Shown here: in pieces, positions 26,610 to 35,877 of the stretch
Numbering within the stretch: the first letter of the stretch is position 1
Layout: each line of letters begins with the position of its first letter
DNA from: Verrucomicrobiales bacterium
Lineage (GTDB): Bacteria > Verrucomicrobiota > Verrucomicrobiia > Verrucomicrobiales > DEV007
Reading direction: 5' to 3'
Assembly (NCBI GenBank): GCA_013213905.1
Contig: JABSSQ010000148.1
Coordinates: forward strand, 1-37,901
Length of the DNA stretch: 37,901 nucleotides
The notes under the pieces: generated by a model
Database searches by the model: none
Told to the model about the DNA's origin: nothing
Seen by the model: only the letters and a program-made list of their open reading frames with translations
Made by a program: the position numbers and the translations under genes

Positions 26610-27161
26610 GTGAACATTACGAAACGCAATTCTTATTTCGGAGGACTTCGCCTGACATTCGGGCTCATTCTTGCAGGTGTCATCCTCATCGTTTCCTTCG
26701 TCGTTTGGCAAACGCGACCGGCTCGCGTGGTCACGAAGAAGCAGGCTGACTTGATTTCAGGCATCGAGAGCCGGAATGTCGCGCGAATTCGACGGCTCGT
26801 TTCAGACAGCTACAATGACAAATGGGACTTTGATGCCGACGACGTCGCCGAGGCGGTGGTGGATGTCGGGAGCCAGTTCATGACCCTGGTGCTGACGCCG
26901 GAAGAGCAGGAGTTGCTGATTGAGGACGGTGCAGCCGTGGTCTCTGTCCGCCTCACAGTGAGCGGCAATGCGGTCGGGCCGGCCGGGGGTGAAGTGACTC
27001 GCCGGATCAACCGGCTGGAGGAACCGTTTCTTTTCACTTGGAAGAAAGAGACGTTTCTGCCGTCGAGTTGGCGGCTGGTGCAAATTCACCAGTCAGAACT
27101 GCCCTCCGAACTATACGGGTATGAACCCGGTGATATTCGCCGGGCCATGAGCGGGGAGTGA
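26610..27161 (+). CDS. Membrane-anchored NTF2/SnoaL-like protein of unknown function
   Basis: A 183-aa protein starting with GTG at 26610. The N-terminus has one transmembrane helix (LRLTFGLILAGVILIVSFVVW) after a short basic lead, so the rest is likely periplasmic. The mature part reads like a cystatin/NTF2-like fold: DLISGIESRNVARIRRLVSDSYNDKWDFDADDVAEAVVDVG, then paired strands (AAVVSVRLTVSG, FLFTWKKE) and WRLVQIHQ. This is the pattern of SnoaL/DUF4440-like proteins, but no catalytic residues were identified. It is divergent from rppH with a 74-bp gap. Not recognised further. Confidence 0.7.
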   Translation: MNITKRNSYFGGLRLTFGLILAGVILIVSFVVWQTRPARVVTKKQADLISGIESRNVARIRRLVSDSYNDKWDFDADDVAEAVVDVGSQFMTLVLTPEEQELLIEDGAAVVSVRLTVSGNAVGPAGGEVTRRINRLEEPFLFTWKKETFLPSSWRLVQIHQSELPSELYGYEPGDIRRAMSGE

Positions 27162-27328
27162 TTCAGAGGGAGCGGTCGAACCGGGCTGCCTGGTTTGTTC
27201 ACTTCTCGGGCACATTCTGGTTCCTGACGCCGCGAAAGTGAGGTTTGTGTCTGAGTGCTTTGCTCTGTTGCGCGGGTGATCGAACGGATTTGATTGAGCT
27301 CGCGGGCGGATTTCGCCTAGAGTGTGAC

Positions 27329-27571
27329 ATGACCACAGACTCACTGATCGCATTCTTTGGCTGGTGTTTTTTGATAAACCTGGGCCTGTTGATTTTTTCA
27401 ATGTTGGTGATGATGCTCTGTCGAGGTCGGGCCTTGCATCTTTATGGTAAAATATTCGGGCTTACTGAGGAGGAGGTCGGGAGCATCTATCTTCGCTGCC
27501 TCGCTTACTACAAGATAGTCATTATCGCTTTCAACCTCGTGCCCTATTTGGCACTCAGGGTTATCGCATAA
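27329..27571 (+). CDS. DUF6868-family small membrane protein
   Basis: An 80-aa protein from ATG 27329; the 28 extra track residues are not part of the family pattern. It has two hydrophobic helices (LIAFFGWCFLINLGLLIFSMLVMMLC and YYKIVIIAFNLVPYLALRVIA) linked by a basic loop (RGRALHLYGKIFGLTEEEVGSIYLRCLAYYK). The FFGWCFLINLGLL start and FNLVPYLALRV end fit what I recall of the DUF6868 family of short bacterial membrane proteins, whose role is unknown. It is followed 48 bp later by a MEKHLA-domain gene on the same strand. Confidence 0.75.
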   Translation: MTTDSLIAFFGWCFLINLGLLIFSMLVMMLCRGRALHLYGKIFGLTEEEVGSIYLRCLAYYKIVIIAFNLVPYLALRVIA

Positions 27572-27619
27572 AGCGTGGGCTATCGTTGCGAAGTGCGCGA
27601 CTGGCGATACGGTGGCGCG

Positions 27620-28090
27620 ATGCAATTTCCCGACGAGAGCAATGCCTTTCAGGCGCTTCATGTGAAGCTTCTTCTGCGAAGTTTCGAGGAGCTGACTGGA
27701 CGATCGTTAGTGACGCGATCCGGAAATGAAAGGGAGGATGCTCGCGCTCTTTTTACCTCTCCTTTTTTTGTCGCGTCCCATAACACGGAGGAAGATCCCG
27801 TGCTGACCTACGGAAATCAGACGGCTCTCGATCTTTTCGAGATGGAATGGGATGAGTTCACGTCAACTCCTTCTCGGTTCACCGCGGAGACTCCTGAGCG
27901 AGCCGAGAGAGAGCGACTGCTGGAAGCGGTCAGGACAAGCGGATTCATTGACGACTACTCGGGTATTCGGATCTCGAAAACCGGGAAGCGGTTCCTCATC
28001 AAGCAGGCTACCGTATGGAACCTGATTGATGAAACTGGAAGCCGGGTGGGTCAGGCGGCAACTTTTGCCGGCTGGGAGCCGTTGTCCTGA
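27620..28090 (+). CDS. MEKHLA-domain protein (PAS-like)
   Basis: A 156-aa cytoplasmic protein from ATG 27620. The pattern fits the MEKHLA domain: LLLRSFEELTGRSLV, ALFTSPFFVASHNTEEDPVLTYGNQTALDLFEMEWDEFTSTPSRFTAE, ERERLLEAVRTSGFIDDYSGIRISKTGKRFLIKQATVWNLID, closing in GQAATFAGWE. The domain is PAS-like and was first described at the C-terminus of plant HD-ZIP III factors; stand-alone bacterial proteins of this size exist with unknown ligand. It may bind a small molecule. It follows the DUF6868 gene by 48 bp. Confidence 0.85.
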   Translation: MQFPDESNAFQALHVKLLLRSFEELTGRSLVTRSGNEREDARALFTSPFFVASHNTEEDPVLTYGNQTALDLFEMEWDEFTSTPSRFTAETPERAERERLLEAVRTSGFIDDYSGIRISKTGKRFLIKQATVWNLIDETGSRVGQAATFAGWEPLS

Positions 28091-28164
28091 AACTTTCTGG
28101 TCAGGTAAGGGTTTCATGGATCGCGCATAGACAGTGCGAACGGTTTGCGATACCCTGCACCGAT

Positions 28165-28704
28165 ATGAAAATTCCCTCAGTCCTCGTTGTCCTTTTTACC
28201 CTGGCCCTGGGTTCCCTTTCTGCCCAAAACCAGCCCCAGACCCAGGAAGACGGTGCCTATGCCGGTATCGCCGGTTTCTGGGAGGTGGTGACTTCCAACG
28301 GACGATTCGTGGCCCGCCTTGATCAGATCGCTTCGGTGAGTCAGCACGAATACCTGATCGACGGAGGCATTCGTGTTTATGAGGTGACGGTCGACACTGA
28401 TGGTGCTCAGACGGCACGTTTTTACTACATCGAGTCAGTGAATGAAACCTCCTCGGTCACGACAGGCAGCGCGACGTTCAATCGCATCAAGGATCTCGCC
28501 AACCAGGCGACGGAGAAAGCGGGCATGGGTGACGTGGATTCCATCGTGACCAAGCATTATCCCGACACGACTCACGCGAAGACTTCCGAATACCGCATGA
28601 GCAACAAAGCTACCATCAGCCAGATCTACGATCACGTGCATCGCGTCTGGGCTGAAGAGCGGGGCCGCGGAAAGCAGAACAAGCTCATCATCCGCAACGG
28701 TTAG
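28165..28704 (+). CDS. Exported protein of unknown function
   Basis: A 179-aa protein with a clear Sec signal peptide (MKIPSVLVVLFTLALGSLSAQ, cleaved near residue 20). The mature part starts with a short disordered stretch (NQPQTQEDG). It then has strands around GFWEVVTSNGRFVARLDQIASVSQHEYLIDGGIRVYEVTVDTDGAQTARFYYIESV and a helical C-terminal half ending in basic residues. No family is recognised. The beginning resembles an exported small-domain protein that binds via a beta-sheet, but there is no ligand evidence. It is followed 39 bp later by the aldo-keto reductase gene on the same strand. Confidence 0.65.
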   Translation: MKIPSVLVVLFTLALGSLSAQNQPQTQEDGAYAGIAGFWEVVTSNGRFVARLDQIASVSQHEYLIDGGIRVYEVTVDTDGAQTARFYYIESVNETSSVTTGSATFNRIKDLANQATEKAGMGDVDSIVTKHYPDTTHAKTSEYRMSNKATISQIYDHVHRVWAEERGRGKQNKLIIRNG

Positions 28705-28743
28705 GTGCTGTTCACGTTCCCGTTTCTTTTCTGAGATTTCTCA

Positions 28744-29781
28744 ATGGAATACCGCGAGATCCCGCGTAGCGACCTCAAGGTCAGCCTGATCGGATTGGGC
28801 ACGATGACCTGGGGGGAGCAGAATACTGAGGCCGAAGGCCACGAACAGATGGACTACGCTCTCGAGCAGGGCGTCAACCTCTTCGACGTGGCTGAAATGT
28901 ATCCGGTCCCGCCGGTAGCGGAGACCTGTCACGAAACGGAAAGAATCATCGGGACCTGGTTTGCAGACCGGGGCAAGAGAGACCAGGTGATTCTTGCCAC
29001 CAAGGTGGTGGGCCCCGGAACCCATGTGACCCACATTCGCGACGGAGCCCGACTGGATCGCCCCAACATCATGACGGCGGTCGAAGGCAGCCTGAAGCGA
29101 CTGCAAACAGATTACATCGATCTGTATCAGCTCCACTGGCCCGATCGACCGGTGCCCCTGTTCGGTGGGCGTGATTACAATCCTCCGAGAAGGGATGATT
29201 CTGTTCCGATTGAGGAGACTTTGAAAGTTCTTGGCGAACTGGTGGCGCAGGGGAAAGTGCGTTACATTGGGCTTTCCAACGAAACCCCTTGGGGGGCGAT
29301 GAAGTTTCTTCAGGCTGCCGAGGGTTTTGGGTTGCCGCGGATCGTTACGATCCAGAACTCGTATAACCTCCTGAACCGAACCTTTGATGCCGGACTTTCG
29401 GAGGTGTGTCATTACGAGGACGTTCGTTCCCTGCCGTATTCTCCGCTGGCATTTGGGCGTCTCACCGGAAAATATCGTGGCGGGGTCATGCCGGATGGCG
29501 CACGACTGACCTTGTGGGAACGTTTCGCCCGATATAACGGACCCAACAGCGATGCGGCGATTGAAGAATACGCGAGAATCGCTGGCGAGGCCGGGATGAG
29601 TCTTACCCAGATGAGTCTGGCCTGGATCAATCAGCGCCACCACGTTGCCAGCAATTTGATCGGAGCGACGTCGATGGAGCAGCTCAAAGAAAACATCGCC
29701 AGTGTGGAGGTGAACTTGCCGGGTGAAGTGAGAAAAGCGATCGATACTGTTCATCACCGCTTCCCGAATCCGTGCCCCTAG
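28744..29781 (+). CDS. tas: NADP(H)-dependent aldo-keto reductase, Tas-like
   Basis: A 345-aa TIM-barrel oxidoreductase of the Tas/YgdS-like branch (E. coli Tas ~346 aa). The opening MEYREIPRSDLKVSLIGLGTMTWGEQNTEAEGHEQMDYALEQGVN is nearly diagnostic for Tas. The catalytic Asp and Tyr are in LFDVAEMYPVPP, the Lys in ILATKVVGPG, and the His in LYQLHWPDRP. NADP-binding C-terminal elements are LGKYRG-like (RLTGKYRGG) and LIGATSMEQLKENI. It reduces aldehydes or ketones; the physiological substrate is unknown. The same-strand SHD1 gene follows 77 bp later. Confidence 0.9.
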   Translation: MEYREIPRSDLKVSLIGLGTMTWGEQNTEAEGHEQMDYALEQGVNLFDVAEMYPVPPVAETCHETERIIGTWFADRGKRDQVILATKVVGPGTHVTHIRDGARLDRPNIMTAVEGSLKRLQTDYIDLYQLHWPDRPVPLFGGRDYNPPRRDDSVPIEETLKVLGELVAQGKVRYIGLSNETPWGAMKFLQAAEGFGLPRIVTIQNSYNLLNRTFDAGLSEVCHYEDVRSLPYSPLAFGRLTGKYRGGVMPDGARLTLWERFARYNGPNSDAAIEEYARIAGEAGMSLTQMSLAWINQRHHVASNLIGATSMEQLKENIASVEVNLPGEVRKAIDTVHHRFPNPCP

Positions 29782-29858
29782 GTGCTAATTCGGACCATCC
29801 CGGTCTGGCGCATTTTTTGACCGGCCTTCATCAGCAATTCGTCGTATACTGCCTTTCA

Positions 29859-31774
<1,916 letters not shown>

Positions 31775-31877
31775 GCAAAAAGCCGAGGGCTTTTGCCAGT
31801 GATTAGTCATTTGTTTTTGAAATGAGGAGCGCGGGTTTCCCGCGCTCTTTTTTGTAGCGGAAGATGCCAATTTTCCG
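31775..31877. repeat. Direct repeat copy A, behind leuB
   Basis: It begins immediately after the leuB stop. It reads GCAAAAAGCCGAGGGCTTTT, then GCCAGTGATTAGTCAT, a hairpin-terminator and GTAGCGGAAGATGCCAAT. Copy B (32601-32717) has the same order of elements with a few substitutions and a ~10-nt longer middle. Together the copies bracket vapBC. Confidence 0.85.
31827..31853 (+). terminator. Intrinsic terminator of leuB
   Basis: GAGCGCGGG, loop TTT and CCCGCGCTC form a perfect 9-bp stem followed by six T. It lies 52 bp after the leuB stop, inside repeat copy A. Confidence 0.93.
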
Positions 31878-31897
31878 GGCTCCGGGGATTGCTGATC

Positions 31898-31931
31898 TTG
31901 ACAAAAGAGACTTGATGTAAGAAAATCTTAC
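31898..31931 (+). promoter_or_regulatory. vapB promoter with overlapping palindromic operator
   Basis: A consensus -35 TTGACA (31898-31903) is followed after 17 bp by GAAAAT (31921-31926, 4/6 to TATAAT). The palindrome GTAAGA-AAA-TCTTAC (31917-31931) covers the -10 and ends 2 nt before the vapB ATG. Such placement fits autoregulation by an AbrB-type antitoxin. A start site near 31933 would leave almost no leader. Confidence 0.65.
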
Positions 31932-31933
31932 TC

Positions 31934-32176
31934 ATGACAACGGTCCTTTCACAAAAGGGGCAGGTCGTGATTCCGAGTGCGGTTCGGGAGCGGCTTTCTC
32001 TTGAAGCAGGAGACGATATGGAGATTCTTATCGAGGATGAGGACACCATCGTTTTGCGGCGCATTTCGCGCCGACCGAATGAAGGTCTGGTGGATCACCT
32101 CGTGACCTGTCCTGAGCCTTTTGACATCCCTGAGCGCTCGACCGAAGAAGCACGGGAGGTTGACCTGGCTCTATGA
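31934..32176 (+). CDS. vapB: AbrB-type antitoxin of a VapBC module
   Basis: An 80-aa protein. The N-terminal ~45 residues are a swapped-hairpin AbrB/SpoVT DNA-binding domain (TTVLSQKGQVVIPSAVRERLSLEAGDDMEILIEDEDTIVLRRI). The C-terminal part (DHLVTCPEPFDIPERSTEEAREVDLAL) should bind and neutralise the toxin. The gene overlaps the PIN-domain gene by ATGA (32173-32176), so the two are translationally coupled. The upstream palindrome is a likely autorepression site. No Shine-Dalgarno is visible. The module sits between leuB and pyrF and is bracketed by direct repeats, which suggests that it arrived as a unit. Confidence 0.92.
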   Translation: MTTVLSQKGQVVIPSAVRERLSLEAGDDMEILIEDEDTIVLRRISRRPNEGLVDHLVTCPEPFDIPERSTEEAREVDLAL

Positions 32177-32586
32177 GCTTGCTGGTCGATACCAATATCT
32201 TCAGCGAGCTGGTCAAGCCGACGCCGGATTCCGGTGTTATTGAGTGGGCACGTGAGCATCAGGCGGATTTTCATGTCTCCACTATCACGATTGGAGAATT
32301 GAAATACGGCATCGCTGTCCTTGAGGAGGGAAAGCGGAAAGAAGCGCTTCAGAAGTGGCTCAAAGAGACGTGCCGGATCATGGAGGGCCGCACCCTGTCA
32401 TTCAATCGTTCTGTTGCCTACGTGTGGGCAGATCTCCGGGCGTCGATGAAGCGGAGTGGTCACCGTATGCCTCTGGCCGACAGTTTGATTGCTGCCACGG
32501 CCAAGCGTCATCAGTTGGCGATTGCGACTCGCAACGTCGACGATTTCAACGGGACGGGTATACGAGTGGTGAACCCCTTTGATTGA
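32173..32586 (+). CDS. vapC: PIN-domain toxin ribonuclease (VapC)
   Basis: A 137-aa PIN-domain protein; free VapC toxins cut tRNA or rRNA and stop translation. Acidic Mg-site residues are visible: D6 in LLVDTNIFSEL, E42 in TIGELKYG, D103 in MPLADSLIAATA, and D123/D124 in TRNVDDFNG. Length is normal for the family. The start overlaps the vapB stop by 4 nt (ATGA), the usual arrangement. It ends 15 bp before repeat copy B, whose terminator serves it. Its antitoxin is VapB, encoded just upstream. Confidence 0.94.
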   Translation: MSLLVDTNIFSELVKPTPDSGVIEWAREHQADFHVSTITIGELKYGIAVLEEGKRKEALQKWLKETCRIMEGRTLSFNRSVAYVWADLRASMKRSGHRMPLADSLIAATAKRHQLAIATRNVDDFNGTGIRVVNPFD

Positions 32587-32600
32587 GTGGGCGGGCGTAG

Positions 32601-32717
32601 GCAAAAGCCGAAGGCTTTTGCCAGTGATTGGTCATTAGTGGTTAGAGATTAGTTTCGAATTCAGGAGTGCGGGTTTCCCGCGCTCTTTTTTTGTAGCGGA
32701 AGATGCCAATCTTCCGG
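32601..32717. repeat. Direct repeat copy B, behind vapC
   Basis: It has the same order as copy A: a GCAAAAGCC/GGCTTTTGC hairpin, GCCAGTGATTGGTCAT, a terminator hairpin, then GTAGCGGAAGATGCCAAT. The final part is a perfect hairpin (CGGAAGAT, GCCA, ATCTTCCG), which has one mismatch in copy A. The middle carries an extra TAGTGGTTAGAGATTAG-like stretch. Confidence 0.85.
32665..32692 (+). terminator. Intrinsic terminator of vapC
   Basis: GAGTGCGGG, loop TTT and CCCGCGCTC form a 9-bp stem with one T-G wobble, followed by seven T. It is the copy-B version of the leuB terminator. Confidence 0.9.
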
Positions 32718-32755
32718 CGGTCGCGGAGGACCGCGACCCTCCACGCCTTCGGCGT
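32718..32755. repeat. REP-like palindromes after repeat copy B
   Basis: GGTCGCGG-AGGA-CCGCGACC is a perfect 8-bp hairpin, followed closely by CGCC-TTC-GGCG. Together with the preceding CGGAAGAT hairpin they form a run of short G+C-rich palindromes, as in REP/BIME-type intergenic repeats. Only one copy of these two is in the window. Confidence 0.5.
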
Positions 32756-32813
32756 CAGCCAACCAAAGGCGAATCGCTAAAAACGAATCACTGACGAGGC
32801 GAAGGCTCGGAAT

Positions 32814-32870
32814 CAGGGTTGACTCTGCGACCTAACCCTGTTGAGTGCAGCACTGAACCCTGTTGGGTTT
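32814..32870 (+). promoter_or_regulatory. Alternative-pairing leader upstream of pyrF
   Basis: CAGGGTT (32814-32820) can pair with either of two AACCCTG copies (32834-32840 or 32856-32862). The second copy can instead pair with GGGTT (32865-32869). The pairings exclude one another, so this could act as an attenuator. No leader peptide or T tract was identified. Confidence 0.3.
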
Positions 32871-32883
32871 ACCTCTCGACTGC

Positions 32884-33669
32884 ATGACTTACGCCGACAC
32901 GCTCCGCCAACGAATCGCCGAGACTGGCAGCGCCCTTTGTGTGGGGCTGGATCCACGACCGGACCGTCATGAATCGGTCGAGGCGATTGAGTCTTTTTGT
33001 GAGCAGGTGATCGCAGAGACGGCGGAGTTTGCGGCCGTTTTCAAGCCGAACATCGCTTACTTCGAAGCTCTCGGTGTGGACGGTTACGCAATGATCGAAC
33101 GCCTCATCGGTAAGATGAAGGCGACGGGTGTTCCCATCGTGCTCGACGCCAAGCGTGGAGACATCGGCACGACCCAGGATCATTATGCGAAGGGCTATTT
33201 CGAAAACTGGGACGTCGATGCGGTGACCCTGAGTCCTTACATGGGCTTCGATTCTGTTGAGCCTTTTCTCAAATACCCGGGCAAGGGCGTTTACCTGCTC
33301 GGGGTGACTTCCAACGCGGGGGCCGCCGACCTCGAAACGCACGACCTCGCCAGTGGGCGCAAGGTGTTCGAGCTGGTTGGTGATATGACGACCCGGGCAG
33401 CTGACACCGCAGCGGGTGAGGGGAGTATCGGACTCGTCCTCGGCCTGACCAATGCCTCCGGCGAAGTCTTGGCCCGTATGCCCGACGTGCCGCTCCTGAT
33501 TCCCGGACTCGGCGCGCAGGGAGGAGACCTCGAAGCGCTTCGGGGTGCCGACCGGAGTGCGCCTTCTGTGATTAATGTTTCCCGCGGCATCCTCTATGCC
33601 GACTCAGATCAATCCTTCAGCCAACTAGCCAAAGATTATGCGGACCGAATTGCCAGCGTCACAGGATGA
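32884..33669 (+). CDS. pyrF: Orotidine 5'-phosphate decarboxylase (type 2 subfamily)
   Basis: A 261-aa enzyme that makes UMP from OMP. ATG 32884 is preferred because MTYADTLRQRIAETGSALCVGLDPRP fits the family start. The active-site block is PIVLDAKRGDIGTTQDHYA. Other type 2 marks are AVFKPNIAYFEALGVDGYAML-like, TLSPYMGFDSVEPF and GLVLGLTNASGE, closing LLIPGLGAQGGD and VINVSRGILYAD. Length fits the type 2 class (~260-280) rather than the shorter type 1. The last 32 nt overlap the pyrE start, giving translational coupling. The upstream 298-bp region holds repeat copy B and the alternative-pairing leader. Confidence 0.93.
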   Translation: MTYADTLRQRIAETGSALCVGLDPRPDRHESVEAIESFCEQVIAETAEFAAVFKPNIAYFEALGVDGYAMIERLIGKMKATGVPIVLDAKRGDIGTTQDHYAKGYFENWDVDAVTLSPYMGFDSVEPFLKYPGKGVYLLGVTSNAGAADLETHDLASGRKVFELVGDMTTRAADTAAGEGSIGLVLGLTNASGEVLARMPDVPLLIPGLGAQGGDLEALRGADRSAPSVINVSRGILYADSDQSFSQLAKDYADRIASVTG

Positions 33670-34240
33670 GACCATCGAACTGCTCAAGGACTACGGAGCA
33701 GTCGAAGAAGGTCACTTTATTCTCGCGAGTGGAAACCACTCCAACTACTACGTCAAAAAGGGCAAGCTCGTGCAGCACCCCTTTGAGCTGCAGCAGATGA
33801 TCGAGCAGCGCGTCGACGAGATGAAGGCGCTGGGACAGATTGACGTGGTCCTGAGTCCTGCCATGGGCGGTGTGCCCGTCGGTCAGCAAGTCGGGCTCGC
33901 CGTTCACGCCCGCACCATTTACGCCGAGCGAAACGCCGAGACCAACGAACTCGAGCTGAAGCGCGGTTTTGAAATCAAGCCGGGTGAGCGACTGCTTCTC
34001 GTCGAAGATGTCATCACGACCGGTGGCACCTTGCTTGAGTTGACTGACTTCATTGCTTCGCAAGGTGGCGAAGTGGCCGGAGTGTTTGTCGTGGTGAACC
34101 GCTCCGGCAAGGACAAGGTCGGTGATTTTCCCGTCGTATCCTGCATGGAGATCCAGTTTCCGGTGTATGCTCCGGACGAGGTGCCGGAGTGGCTTCAGGA
34201 GATTCCCGCAGTGCGCCCGGGAACGAAGAAGGTCGAATAG
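33638..34240 (+). CDS. pyrE: Orotate phosphoribosyltransferase
   Basis: A 200-aa transferase joining orotate and PRPP to OMP, the step before PyrF. The PRPP-binding motif is LLLVEDVITTGGTLLE. Other family marks are HFILASGNHSNYYVKKGKL (with the Lys-rich hood), VVLSPAMGGVPVGQQVGLAVH and YAERNAETNELELKRGF. The ATG at 33638 lies inside pyrF in another frame (32-nt overlap), so both adjacent steps are made from one transcript. The product ends at the 34260 hairpin region. The gene pair is typical for UMP synthesis. Confidence 0.95.
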   Translation: MRTELPASQDETIELLKDYGAVEEGHFILASGNHSNYYVKKGKLVQHPFELQQMIEQRVDEMKALGQIDVVLSPAMGGVPVGQQVGLAVHARTIYAERNAETNELELKRGFEIKPGERLLLVEDVITTGGTLLELTDFIASQGGEVAGVFVVVNRSGKDKVGDFPVVSCMEIQFPVYAPDEVPEWLQEIPAVRPGTKKVE

Positions 34241-34259
34241 GGGTTTAGGTATTTTGGTC

Positions 34260-34286
34260 GGAAGAGGCGCTGGCGCCCTTCCTTTT
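34260..34286 (+). terminator. Possible intrinsic terminator after pyrE
   Basis: GGAAG-A-GGCGC, loop TG and GCGCC-CTTCC form a 10-bp stem with one bulged A and a tight loop, followed by TTTT. It is 20 bp after the pyrE stop. The rest of the gap to guaB is the CTAAA repeat region. Confidence 0.55.
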
Positions 34287-34319
34287 AGGTGGCTGGGGGA
34301 GCGGGTTTCTCTCATTCTC

Positions 34320-34351
34320 CTAAATTGCTAAACTCCTAAAACCCTAAATAC
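34320..34351 (+). repeat. Four CTAAA units at 8-bp spacing
   Basis: CTAAA occurs at 34320, 34328, 34336 and 34344, exactly 8 bp apart with variable last three bases (CTAAATTG, CTAAACTC, CTAAAACC, CTAAATAC). It is upstream of guaB by about 55 bp. Function unknown; the minus strand reads as TTTAG repeats. Confidence 0.6.
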
Positions 34352-34406
34352 CTCCCAACGCGAAACTTTCGCTTGATCATCCTGCGGTCCCTCCTAAACA
34401 TTATCT

Positions 34407-35858
34407 ATGGGTGATCTTCCTCTTGGTCTCAGTTTTGACGACGTTCTTCTGGTCCCGCAACGCAGCGAGGTCCTTCCGGCTGAAGTCGATATTTCGACAC
34501 GGCTGACCAAAGATATTCCGCTGAATATTCCAGTAATTTCCTCGGCCATGGACACAGTCACCGAGGACGAGCTTGCCATCGCTCTCGCTCGCGAAGGCGG
34601 TATCGGGGTCATTCACCGAAATATGCCGATCGAGGACCAGGCAGACATGGTTGCCAAGGTGAAGCGATCCGAGAATACGGTGATCACCGATCCGTTTACG
34701 ATGTCGGCGGATCTGAATATTGCTGAGCTTCAGCGGATTATGTTCGAAAAGGGAGTGAATGGATTCCCTGTGGTCGACGATCAGAATGTTCTGATCGGCA
34801 TCGTGACGAGCCGCGATATCTGGCATATCGAGAACGAAAATGCGCCGGTCTCCGAAGTGATGACTCCGAAAGACCGCCTCGTCAGTGCTCCTGAAACCAC
34901 CGGCCTCGAAGAGGCCCGTCGCATTCTCCAGAAGAACCGCATCGAAAAACTGCCGCTCGTCGATACCGAGGGCAAGCTGGCCGGACTCATCACCGCTCAG
35001 GACATCGAGAAGCGGGACATGTATCTCAATTCTGCCAAGGATGACCACGGCCAACTCCGCGTTGGCGCGGCCATCGGGGTGGGCGAAGACTATTTTGAGC
35101 GTGCCAAGGGCGTGATCGAAGCCGGCGCTGACGCCGTCTTTATCGACGCCGCGACGGGACATACCGAGCGTGTGCTCTCCGTGATCGAGCGTCTCAACAG
35201 CGAATTCGGCAAGCCGGTTGTCGCCGGAAACGTGGTCACCGCCGACGGTGCTGCCGATCTCATCGCTGCCGGTGCTGCCGCCGTGAAGGTCGGAGTTGGG
35301 CCCGGATCGATCTGCACCACTCGCGTCATTGCCGGGGTGGGAACGCCGCAGTTCAGTGCGATCAAGAATGCGGCCAAGGTTTGCCGCGACGCCGGTGTGC
35401 CTCTCATTGCTGACGGTGGGATTCGCTACTCAGGCGATGTGGTCAAGGCCATGGCTGCCGGAGCTGACCTCGTCATGCTCGGATCGCTCCTGGCGGGTTG
35501 TCGCGAGAGTCCCGGCGAGATGGTCAATTACCAGGGACGCGCCTGGAAGGAATACCGTGGCATGGGATCGCTCAAGGCGATGCGCAAAGGCTCCGGTGAC
35601 CGCTACGGTCAAAACTCATCCGGTAAGCTGGTGGCCGAGGGCGTTGAGGCCCGGGTTCCTTACCGCGGTCCGCTGGCTGATACGGTCTTCCAGCTTCTTG
35701 GCGGTCTTCGCAGCGGCATGGGTTATGTCGGTGCTGAGAACCTCCAGTATCTCCGCGAGCGGGCTAAGTTTGTTCGCATTACGCCCGGTGGCCTCAAGGA
35801 GAGCCACGCGCACGACATCACCATTACCGAGGAACCGGTCAACTACCAGACCAGCTAA
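34407..35858 (+). CDS. guaB: Inosine-5'-monophosphate dehydrogenase
   Basis: A 483-aa enzyme that oxidises IMP to XMP with NAD, the committed step to GMP. The start ([34 protein letters not shown]) is standard. Two CBS domains occupy about 92-205 ([71 protein letters not shown]). The catalytic loop [18 protein letters not shown] holds the active-site Cys near 304. The IMP site is [30 protein letters not shown], and the flap has [21 protein letters not shown]. Purine nucleotides likely control it through the CBS pair. guaA follows 56 bp after a 20-bp palindromic terminator. Confidence 0.97.
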   Translation: MGDLPLGLSFDDVLLVPQRSEVLPAEVDISTRLTKDIPLNIPVISSAMDTVTEDELAIALAREGGIGVIHRNMPIEDQADMVAKVKRSENTVITDPFTMSADLNIAELQRIMFEKGVNGFPVVDDQNVLIGIVTSRDIWHIENENAPVSEVMTPKDRLVSAPETTGLEEARRILQKNRIEKLPLVDTEGKLAGLITAQDIEKRDMYLNSAKDDHGQLRVGAAIGVGEDYFERAKGVIEAGADAVFIDAATGHTERVLSVIERLNSEFGKPVVAGNVVTADGAADLIAAGAAAVKVGVGPGSICTTRVIAGVGTPQFSAIKNAAKVCRDAGVPLIADGGIRYSGDVVKAMAAGADLVMLGSLLAGCRESPGEMVNYQGRAWKEYRGMGSLKAMRKGSGDRYGQNSSGKLVAEGVEARVPYRGPLADTVFQLLGGLRSGMGYVGAENLQYLRERAKFVRITPGGLKESHAHDITITEEPVNYQTS

Positions 35859-35877
35859 CTTATCGGGCTGCCCGTTG

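Noticed and set aside
28741-29757. 338-aa minus-strand ORF opposite the aldo-keto reductase
   Set aside because: Antisense shadow; tas on the other strand has complete family motifs.
31775-32717. Repeats around vapBC as a CRISPR array
   Set aside because: Only two imperfect ~100-bp copies separated by two genes; no short regularly spaced repeats or cas genes.
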